Source of the DNA: Agapetus fuscipes
Taxonomy: Eukaryota > Arthropoda > Insecta > Trichoptera > Glossosomatidae
DNA length: 64,000 nucleotides
Direction: 5' to 3'
Assembly: GCA_951799405.1 (NCBI GenBank)
Contig: OX637356.1
Span: 9,695,229 to 9,759,228 of the forward strand
How positions within the stretch are numbered: position 1 is the first letter of the stretch; the number at the start of each line of letters is the position of its first letter. Positions 32,786 to 44,700 of this stretch are shown piece by piece. The notes under the pieces were generated by a model that did no database searches, was not told the DNA's origin, and saw nothing but the letters and a program-made list of their open reading frames with translations. Made by a program: the position numbers and the translations under genes.

Positions 32786-35700
32786 CTGAAATGTTTTAGG
32801 GCATTGTGTCAATTTACATATATCATAGGTTGTTAACTTTGAATCATAAAAGTTAATATATATTTGCAACTAAGATTAAAATGTAACTGCATAAAATCTC
32901 TACACTAAAGCAATGCTTAAAATTATAAAACAGAAAATGCAATGAAATAAACTAATCAATCTATTAAAAAAAAAATTCGCGGCCTTCGTACAACTGCGTA
33001 TTTGAAGATTATCAAATGTGGAAGTCAACATTAACAATATGAAGTAGGTACATTTAACTGATATAAAAATAAAGGTCACCATTTATTTTGTCAACAAGGT
33101 GGACACAAGTTATATACAATGGGCAGCTTGGGTGCAAAATGACCATTTTTGATAACCGTCATGAAATGGAATGTAAATCAATTTAAAAACTTACACAATT
33201 ATGCCGTTATTATTTTATTTAGAAATACAATGCAGTCGGAACATTATAAATTCCCTTCAGCGGGGTGACGTTGTAGTTCTAGGTAACTAGGGTTTTTAGC
33301 AACGAAAACCCAGACATCAAATGCCTTTTGATTCACTAGTGACCTAGCAGAGAGATGTTTCCTATTTTCCTGATTCCGACTCCAAGATACTTTTTTGGGA
33401 ATTGAAAAAAAAAATTTTGTTCATCATTTCACCTGGAACGGTCTCGTCAGCATCTCTGCTATGGCCTGATCAGAGTCCTCCAGATGCTCTCCATCCGGGA
33501 ATCTCTGGTTGGCTTGGGGAGGCCTAGGTGCAGGAGGGGGCGCAGGGGGTGCCTGGCGCTGCTCCTGCGCGCTCAGGGGCGGAGGACCTCCTATCAGCGC
33601 CATCTCGTCTCCCTCCTGGACTATGTCATCATACAGCGCTGTGTCCTCATTGGAGTTGAGATTGGAACTCTCGATGGCATCCGATTTTGATGGTCTGGAA
33701 TATGAGTATATAAAATGTTCTTTACCAATCTATCAAAAATATGCAATTCATCTATATAATCCATAATCTATAATCTAATCTGCAAAGATATGTTAACATT
33801 TAAGGCTCATATTAAATGCATGCCGACAGACAGGCATATGTAGGATCGCGCCTACACATTCTGCATGTGTGCAAAAAAAATAACAATTAAAAGACCTCAC
33901 ATGAACATAAACCTTGCAACTCCTGCCGCCTTTCCCTGAAACCGGGGTGGTATTGGCAAAAGTGAACCAATTTTTACAGCACGGGGGTCAGCCTCATACC
34001 AACCTATCATAATTCTATTTTTTATGGTTTGTGTATTAACACTGTGAAAATTCATGTTTTTGGTTTGTTATTCAAATAAACAACACTTTTAACTTTTAAA
34101 CACTGCTTTTAATTTCAAAAATACAATATAATTAAAAAAATAAATTTTAAATTATACTACTAACGTTTTCGACTATTCAGTCATCATCAGGTAGGAAAAT
34201 ATTGTCAATATTATCAGAATTCTCATTGAAAATGCCAAGGAAGTCCCAACAACAGCAGATTAAATCAAATCAAGATACTTTTCGTATATAAATAAAAATT
34301 CCCATGACGGAAACACCCGAAGGCGTAATACAACAGCCAGCAGACAAAGATGTGTTCAATTTTCCATGATTCCAAATGCAAATATGAATCCATGTTTCTA
34401 CTATTTGTATGCTTTGAATTGCGCTTCTGGCTTTAATATTTGCAGATCATGAGTATTGTGAAAATATAAAGAAAACATGATATTGTAGATTCATGGAATT
34501 GGGACAAATTCAATTTGACACAGAAAAGATCAGGATTTCGTTTTCGTAGCCATGCAATTCTAGCTTGATGTCGGCAAGGAGGTTCACGCAATAGAAAACA
34601 AAGCAAAGAAAAATCAAATTCGATGTAAGGTATGCACGTTCTAGGATAGAATTCCATTTGACAAAAAAGGTGATAGCTGACCTCTTGTTGCTTCTCTCAT
34701 CGTGCTCATCCTTCCTGTCCAGAGCACCTATTCCGTGGGAAGAAGGCAGCTGGCAGTGCTCCAGACAACCGTGGCGACAGATCTCCACCTTGCACTTGAT
34801 GTGCACGCTCAGCGCGTCAGGGAACTTGAAAGCGTGGAAGAACGCGTACGTGATCACAGAAGCGCGGTCATCAGCGGCCTTGGCCTTCAAGAATCTGAAA
34901 AAAACAAGCAAACTTATTCAAAAATGCACAGAGAAAAAGGGCAGATACGTTGGATGAGATGGTCAAGTAAAACCATTCCTAATCTATCTAATCTAATCTA
35001 AGTTGCAAAATATAAGTGACATTAGAAATTCACATTATATGCATTCTCACAAAACAGACATGTATAAGTTCGCGCTTAAACATGCCGCATGTAGTCCTAC
35101 AATATAAAAACCCGAATCTCAAATGTACATACACCCTGCAACTCCTGCCGACCTTCCCTGAAACAAGGGTGACATTGGCAAAGTGAACCATTTTCTACAG
35201 CATGGGTGGTCAGCCGCATACCAACCTATAAGTCAAGGAGCATACACAACAAATTACATTTTTAAATCAACAAATTATAATATGTATGGATATCAAAAAC
35301 TAACAGAAAACAAATTTTAATTTTAAAAACCCTAGCCGCCAACATCACAGATCAACCGCCATTTCTTTCTGTCCTTACACACTTCTTTCATTTCGTCCTG
35401 AGTCATAACCTTCTTCACACAGACTCTCCTTTTATCATGACTCTGGATATTCTATTCTTTCGCAATTTCGGAAATTTGCCATTGCCCAAAATTCCAAGTA
35501 CCCTTTTTAAGCATCCGTCGTGCATTGTGCTGATTGAGAGACCGCAAAGTTTTGACATCAGTCTCAAATTGAAACCAACCGAAATTTACACGGCAAACCA
35601 AGATTCTTCTGCTTCAAGACAAATAAAGATTAAAAAAAAAGTAGTCTGCCACCACTTTTTCTTTCCTTAATCTGGATCTTTCCAGTGTTCTTCGTCCCTT

Positions 35701-38700
35701 TCCGTCCGTCATCACAACAACTTTTTTTAGGCTACGATGGTCCGATCGCTGGATGTAACTCAGGCGGAGTGAAGAAAAAGGGTTATTGTACAAGACGAAA
35801 ATAAGAAAGATGACATGGACCATAGGTCCGATTCTCTAAAACAATGACAATAAACATGATCTGTTGCACTTCATTTAAAATGGAAAAATATGAAGTTGTT
35901 CCGGGATAAGTAGGATTACTTATACTCCTTCAGGTGTGATTTAATCTAAAACATACAATCAATGTCTTTTTCATCCTGATTATCCTGATTGCGTTTCCTC
36001 TTTTCTTTCTTCTGTCCTTTTTTCTTCTTTGACTTTTATTCATTCTTATTCTCTTTTTTTTCTCTTTTCTTATTTCTTACTGTTAAGTTTTGTTTCTGTT
36101 ATCAATGTTATTTATTTTTGACTTAATCTACATATTTGTAATTTTTTGGTCAGCTACAGTCAATTTTCAATTTATTTGTGGGATTTTATTAGGATTAAGG
36201 CACATTACTGAGAATGTTTTCCTTTTTCTTGTTTATATAATTGTGTGTCTTTCTCTGTTTTTTCTCCTTAATAAATAAATAAATATAATATACTGGCTCA
36301 AAAACCTAGTATGAAAATGACTAGAATTCACAAATTGGAGCAAATGTTCCAGAAAGCACAGAAACTATTGAATGGATCTGATAAATCAAAAAATGATTCT
36401 TTGATCAACGATCATCATAGTCACGGGGAACCTATTGGTAAGTAATGTGATCTGAATAAAGGAAGCCAACTTGAATGTGTTACCTTGATATCATTTTTGG
36501 TCTGAGAACACATCCTGCTTCATCCGATAAGTCTATGACGTGACCAGCGCCGTCTGATGCCGAGCAGGACTTCACTCGCATATCAAACTCTCCTGAAAAC
36601 ATGGAATGGTAACATTTATACACATGCAGCTGGAATTCCCTATCATGATTGAAAGCCTGGATTCGAATGTGACTACTTTCAGAAATAACCTTCTCGGGTT
36701 TTTTAAACTCTACACCATTTTTTTTTAAACAAGTAAGACTTGAGTTTCCAAGAAAGTCGTTGGTTTAATGTTTGCTATCACATTTATGGATGTGAAAATG
36801 GGTTGTTCCAAAATTAACGCCACTCTTTCAAGGACAAAAAAAGCAGTTTAACATTTGTCACACCACGATGCCAATGAAATGATTTGTTTAATTTTTCATG
36901 TCTAAGATGTTTATGGTCAACCATTGTCATTTAATCATGTTGAACAATATCTGCCAATCTAAGAAGGTGCCTTTACCTCGATAGTCGTTGATGGCCACTA
37001 CCAAGGTCAACGTAGACCCCAGAGGAACTATTCCACTGACTGGAGGCGCCCACGGACCCTTGCCATGCTGGATCTCCATCCAGCAATCCACGCTGTCTCC
37101 TGGAAACATTAAAGAATAAATTTAAAGATATTTGCTTCCTGTTGCTACTCACTCAAGCTACGGTCTACCGGAGAGGTCCACCTGCACAGGGCTGGAAGTC
37201 GTATCCCCACGGGAGATCTTACCTACCGATTATTGGTAATACTTGTATGAAGACTAATAATCTGTTCACTTGCGGCCATCTTGGATTGATAGGTCTCCAT
37301 ACAAATATTACCGATATTCGATAGGTAAGATCTCCCATGGTGTTGAGACTTCCAGCCCAGGTTTGCCTGCGCAGGTCAACCGCACGTGGGGACGTTCCAG
37401 TGTACCGAAGAGGTTACTCAACAGAATTGATGTATGATGTTGCCCCGGTGGCCTGGTGTACAGTCTATTAGCTAGTCTATTAGCTAGTCTATTAGCTAGT
37501 CTATTAGCTAGTCTATTAGCTAGTCTATTAGCTAGTCTATTAGCTAGTCTATTAGCGCACACGCTCTGGTTCACCTGGATTAATTAGATTATCCGAAATT
37601 GAAATTTTTAAATGCAGTCCCTTTTAAAGCAACCCAACAAGAAGATTTTTACTATGTGCAGCTCAGATGTGTTGTTTTGCATAGCATAATACTTATTGAG
37701 TCGGCATAAAAGAACCCTGGAAATAATTGTGACGTCTTTCCGTCATTTTACCTCTTTGATCGTTCTCTTGCAATAATCTTTGGTAAGGACCTTGATCACC
37801 TAGGCCAGTGACTGCCGCGTGCGTAACTGTGACGCTGTTTCCGTTCCACTAGGAGTGGCCAAAACCTCATCAACGTGTACTCCACTTATTCCAACCTGAC
37901 ATAGTTTTTTCAGTTCATTCATTTCCTCCAACCATTTGATCACAACGAGAAAAATTGCAATACATTTCCGAATTATTGGTGAACGCTGTTTTCATGTAAA
38001 TCCCACTTCTTTCACCGAATCGCTAAACTGCATTTCTTGAGTATGATTGAAAGATCGCTATTGTTTACAAACGTGTGATTATGTGTCTGTGTGTTTTACT
38101 AGTGTGAGTGTGTCTGTGTCTCTAGATATAGGTGCTTAACTAATTGAACTTGTATTTGTTCGATATCGTGAGAGTGTTTGATTGAATATTCTGACAAAAG
38201 ATCGTGTGTGCCAGTCCCCAATGTTTCTAGAATAACTCTTATACGCCTATAAAAAGAGGTCTAGATGATTTGCAGGGAGACTTGTATAGGAGCTGGCGAG
38301 CAACACAGTACGAAATGCGAACAGAATCTTAAAACAAATTGTGTGAAATATATCTACCGAAGTTCTTTTTAAATTGAACCCGTAAATCGTCACACTATAT
38401 AGGACTTTTCACTAACACATAAACACGTGTCATGTGGTAAGTGCTTAGCATTTAGTAACTTAGTGGTAGTACATACATCTCTAATTAGTAGCAGATAACA
38501 CAACTTAGCTGTTAATGTCCGCAACCACTTACGTGCTACTTGCCCGTACTTAGTTCGCGATTGCCGGATAAGTGCGCGCAGGGAAAAAATACAGTCCACT
38601 AACTAAAGCCATTAACTGAACCTTTTAACTACTAACTACTTCTGCACACACTTTCTGCAGAAACTTCTGTAACTGTTTTTGAAATTCTTTTAACGGTTTC

Positions 38701-41700
38701 TTAGCGAGATGGTATAAACAATTCAATGCACCATATTTTTAAAGTCTATAAAAAACGCAATTCAACAAAATATCAATTAGAAAAAATTATCCAGCTTTAC
38801 AAGAATGACTCGAATGACAGCAAATTGGTATGAAGCTGACCACACATGCATTACAAATGGTTCACTTCGCCAATGCCACCCCTATCTCCCCTTCATCGCT
38901 TCCATACATCGAAGTTTTAAAAAATATACTTCACGAAGATTCTGTTTCATTTCCTGGAGTGTGGTGGTTTACTCCTTTCCTAATCACTCCCATGTTTCGC
39001 TTCAATTATCATATCGATACCTTAATGGTAAAACTGAATAAGTGCCACAGTAAGCTAACGTGTGTTTCTATGATAAATGCAATTTTTTTCCTATTTTCTA
39101 GGACAGAAAACACAAAAAAAAGTGTGAAAATCCGGTAGGCTTAAAGTATATCATGAGCACTTCCTTATAATTAGTTCACTTACTATACACAGTTACATCC
39201 AATAAAATGCTTTAGCGATAATTTCTCAAATCAGTGAATCAGTACTTATTCAGTTTTACCTTCAAGGTGGCTCCTTGACTGATAGGTTAGTATGAAGCTA
39301 ACCACACATGCTGTAAAAATTGGCTCACTTTGCCAATGTCACCTCTGTTCCAGAAAAGGACGACAAGAGTTGCAAGGTGTGCGAGTTCACATGCGGCATG
39401 TGCAAGCGCGAACTTGTGCATGTCTGCTTGTAAGAATGCGTATAATGTGAATCTCCAATTTGACATATGTATGTTTGCAAGTTAGATTAGATGAGATTAC
39501 CTCTGAAGTCCAGCTGGATGACGTCCAGGTCCGCGATGACCATGGGCGGCTTGGACGCGGTCTTCTCGTAGTCGTTGAACCACTCGCAGCGCAGCCTCTT
39601 GGCCTCGTCCCAGACCTCCAGCAGGTCCTTGTCGTACTGCACCACCACCGTGTTCTCGTAGAACTGCCCGTGGAGGTCTGCAACTCAACAACACACAATG
39701 CTTACTTTATGATGTGGGCTATGCGTGCATAAATTGATTTTAGCAACGCTAGCTAGCTACCAGTGGCGAAGGGTGCTATACAAGCCGGTTTCCATCGGTT
39801 TCCCGTTTAAAATGAGGCAGAAATGATAATAAAGTAGACTGCATGGTTTCAATGGGGGAAAAATACGTATTGTTTCTTTGGTTTTGAATGTATTTTTTTA
39901 TAGTTTAAAATTTTTTGAGGAATTCAAAAACACTGTTTATTTTCACATGAATATATATTTTAAAAAAGATTACAATCTTTAGAGTAAGTTACTAACGTTT
40001 TCGACCTAGAAGGTCATCATCAGGTATGATTATTGATTCTTCAAGTATTTTTTTACATTGTGCCTATATTTTTTAACTACTTTGTTACATCATTTAAAAG
40101 GGAAGCCGATGGGAACCGGCTTGTATGGCACCCTTCGCCACTGTTAACTACACATATCGTGTGATTTCATGCCGCATTTTCCCCGAAGGTATCACATGTG
40201 GCGAGCGGAACCAATTTATTTTTACAGGTAAGGGGGCTGGCCTTACGCCAACCACTTCAGTTGAAGTGGGGGGACACTGGTAATCATTTCTTGTGAAGGC
40301 TGAGTAAACCTTACAGGAATTTTATTTCGGGGTTAGAAATAAACACCGAAAGGGGAAATCATTCCTGGCACCTAACACAGTTTTTAAGGCTTTCCAACTC
40401 TTTTTTCCATTGGTAACTGATAGTTACAAGTATAATATAAATAAATTCTCGATCAAATAAGAAACGTTTCGCACCGGATATCCAACCGAAAACCTATAAA
40501 ATATTGCAAATGTAATCACTGCATAACAAAACTCTGAAGAAGGTATGTAGGTACTGCATACAGATTTGTAAAGACACGAAAGCAAAACACAAAGCAATTG
40601 ACCACGGTTAAGACGTAAAACAAAAATATTCGGGATTTCTTATGTCGCTTCACGTATTCGCCAGCAACTTCTCTCAGCTCGGGATCGCTGTTATATTCTG
40701 TGTAATATTACAGGGAAATTTACTTTTTTTTTCTTCAAATCATTACCTCGTAAGGCACGCTACAATGTCATTAATCATCATTGGTCAATGCGATCACGTA
40801 GGGATCATCCAAATGATGATTGGAAAATTGCATCAGTGCGCATGCTTGTGCCGGCGCACGTGAGGGATCAAAACATGGTAACCCCGACGTTGTAATGCGG
40901 GGATCGTTGTGCTGATTTTTTTTTTCATCATCTGTGACTTACTAGGGTTTTCCGGCCGATGGAATTATTATCTCACGAGTCTGTATCGCATAACCATACA
41001 ATAATTTGATTATTGTTCTTTAGCCAATAATTCGGCATGAGACTGGAGAGTTTCTTTCTGGTGTCTGATGGGGTGTGTAAGGGAAAATTTAACTGATTAA
41101 CAAAGTATATAAACTGAAAAAGTGTGAAAAGAAACAGAGGTAAAAAATGACCGAGAAAAGTATGGAGTGATCAGAATGAGGAGATTGCGAAAGAATAGGA
41201 TATACAAAGTGAGCGTAAAAGAAGAAAATGAATGATAATAGTGTTGGATATGAATGAATTGAAAGATGTATGTAAGGATGGGAATAAATGGAGGTAGCTC
41301 TGCAGAGGGTCTGGCCCCCCCTGGCGGAATGGTGATGGACCAGTGCTGGACCACTTCATTTAGACTTACCCAATAGTAAAATTGTGAAAACGGCGAATCA
41401 AATAAAAAATGGCATGTGCGGCGTAGGCTCTTGGTCCGTGAAGTGTCTGCTCTTGTCTCCATTCCATGTATGCCATGATTGGTCTGACACTGGTTGTATA
41501 GCTGATAAGCACTTTACTATCGTCTATTTGCGTATGTCTGATAATGAACTTGATTAATTTTTCAGCACCGTTTCGTGACACCATAATATGTACTCCAAAG
41601 GCTTGTTGCAATGTTTCTCCATGAGACTGCTTAGATATCTTGCTGTAGCACAAGCTTTTGTGGTCTGACTTGCAATAATTTATGTGAAAGTAATACAATA

Positions 41701-44700
41701 CAAGTAATTCTCCCTTTAATAATAATATAACAACATCACGATGATTTAATTGTGTGAGCGTTGTTTAGTGTAAATCACATCTCAAGATCCCTTTTGCGAG
41801 CTTGGGCATCACTGAAGAAAGCGCCAATTTCCAAGCAACGCCCAGTTGTTTTAAGTCTGGAAAGACCTGTAGAGGCCGGTTTTTGGTTAAGTAGATTAGT
41901 TTTTAAGCCTAGCGAAGAGCAATTTTATTCTCCGCCAGAATTCGAAACCACGACCTTTCATTCACCAGTACGAAACGTTACCCACTAGACTACGGACTGG
42001 CCTGTAACTTAATTTATATGAACATTTTTTCTCACCTGGCTTAGTTCCGCATCTTGCGTAAGCGATCCTAAACGAGAAGAACGTTTGCCCCGTGGATGGC
42101 GGGACGTACACACAGCGGGGATCTGCATGCTGACCTGAAAACAGAAAACACACATGACAATTACGGTTCAATTCTCAAACATATATATGAGGATGACTTA
42201 TTTATTATTTTTTTACATGACAAAAGAGCGCCGTTTTTATGTGTGTCACACCTCAAGGGCCCTCCCAATCATTCCCCCCCCCAACCCCCACTTCAGCTGA
42301 AGTGGTTGGCTTAGGGCTGGCCCTTGTATAATGTAAAATCTTAGTTGCAAAGATACATTACATTTATTAAGATTCCTATTAATTGCAATCCCACAAGCAG
42401 ACACGTACAAGTTCGCGCTTACACATGCCGCATGTGGACTTACAACATAAAAACTCAATCTCAAATAAACTTAGCCCTGCAACTCTTGCAAACCTTCCAT
42501 GAAACAGGGGTGACATTGGCAAATTGAATTTTTTTTTTACAATGAATTATACCAATTTTAAAAACACACAGTTTTATTTTCACAAATTGGGTATTTATTT
42601 CAACTCCCTTTTTTTTTACTCGATAGGAGGTCAGCCTCATACCAACCTATAAGTCAAGAAATTAGCAATAAAAATACATCTTGCAAGCCCTCCGGAGACA
42701 ACGCAAAAAAAGATACACTATATGTGTAGCTTAGTTGCGTTGCGTATCATAAAAATAAAAAAAATAAGAAAAAAAGAAAGTTCTTATATTTTAACAGAGC
42801 CACACGCAGGCAGTAACAGTAAACAGTAGTAGAATGTGCTACATAATAGTCGTGTTTATGAAGCTATACAAGTATTGACGAGTGCATTTTATTGTATCGC
42901 ATCGAACCCTGACATTGTGATTACAAGATCATGACCATAGCCACTGGACCAGCGACCGATTACCAGCCACGTCACACTAAACGTAAAATGAAAAAGTAAT
43001 TTGAAATTATGAAACTGCGCGGTGGAATATTGCCGCTCTATGGTGCCGTTACCTCGCACGCACTGTGCGCCTGCTTCAGACGGAAACATCTCTTTAGTGG
43101 CAAGTAGCCAGTAGCAAGTAGCAAGTGATTAGTGGCCAAAAGTGTCCAGTACTGTACAGGCGCGTGCAAAGGCAAATACATTTCAGAATAAATATTTCCT
43201 CCTTTAACAATATTCTAATCTAAATCTAAATCTAAGCTGCAAGGATATATATCATGTAAGATTTATATTAAATGCATTCCCACAAGCAGACATGTATAAT
43301 TTTGCGCTAACACATGCCGCATGTGGACCTACATTATAAAAACCCATCTCAAATGAACATAAGCCCTGCAACTCTTGCCGTCCTTCCCTGAGACAGGGGT
43401 GACATTGGCAAAAGTGAACCATTTTTTCACAGTATGGGTGGTCAGCCGCATACCAACCTATAAGTCAAGGAACATACATGACATGTCAAACGTTGCATTT
43501 ATATAGTCATACGAAATAAGGCCATTTTGTCCAAATCTATGTTGTGTATCGACACCCAATTATAAAACATGCCATAATATCGTACAATAATGCCTTTTTA
43601 CTTTAAATTAATAAATTTTAGCGATCACAACATCCATAACGTGTTTTATGTATCTGTCAACAACGCATTTTGTAACAGCAGAAGTACCTATGCTTTTGGT
43701 GAAAATAAGACTCAAAAGTAATCAATTTTTGAACATTTACTTCAAGTGATTGTGTGGCAAAGTTTGTCTTTAAATCAGCGGTTTCCAAACTTTTTGCCAC
43801 CATGCCTCCCTAAAAATGTTTTTTTTCGCGCCTCCCTTTCTACGTTTTATTTCTTAATATTCATATTAATACTACTATAGACACATTTGGCGCCTCCCCT
43901 AGCTATAGCTCACGCCTCTTCTGGGAGTCGCGCCCCCCAGTTTGTAAACCGCTGCTTTAAATAATAAAATAGTGATGAAATAGGTAATTTTCTAATTATG
44001 GCCATACTACGCGTGTTATTTTATTATTTTGTTTGTAGCACTGCGATTCTCTTCCTCCCTACTCCCACCTACATGGCATTTGCTTCGTTCAATGGTGGTC
44101 GGTGTTCCATACACGCTCTAATTTTGATTTTATGATATGTTTTCTATTTTTTCCTTCCATTTTCAGTATAGAACAGTGTTTTTAAGGACATAATATGACA
44201 CGCTGTATAATTCGGAATACTTGGCAAATGACATCTTCAACAATTATAGTGTGTACCTACATATAACGAAAATAATTTTAACCGGCTCCCTAACCTGTTA
44301 AATTTAAAAAAATCCATATTTCCACACGAAGATGTTCTATCTCTCAGTATTTATCTGATTAAGTTTTTGTATACTGGCACTCCTCACTAGCCAGAAAAAT
44401 AGAACGGAATTTATTCGAGTTGGTATGTGTGTGCGTGCACGCGATAACACGGCGATCACTTCATTCATCCGCCTACTAATGCACTCTCACTGACCCCACG
44501 TGAACGGCGTTTGCTTACGAGCGCGGTTGCATCAGCGCCCACGTGTTTACGCGCTCCACGCGTATTTCACGTGCCCAGCGCGTATCGCTGAGGGCGGGGC
44601 CGCCACAGACCAACAGATAAAACTTTTAACTGCGCTTTTTATAGGTGGTGATAGTCGATGGGAAGCTTAAATGTTGCATCGCTGCCTGACGAGGGCAAAC

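Noticed and set aside
34433..34657. Membrane-like minus-strand ORF next to ZP exon 6
   Set aside because: It is intron sequence in another frame; hydrophobicity follows from T-rich composition.
39387..39698. Two Arg/Ser- or Arg/Gly-rich minus-strand open frames
   Set aside because: They are shifted frames of ZP exon 3; the true frame encodes the conserved RLRCEW/VIADLDV text and fits phase 1 on both sides.
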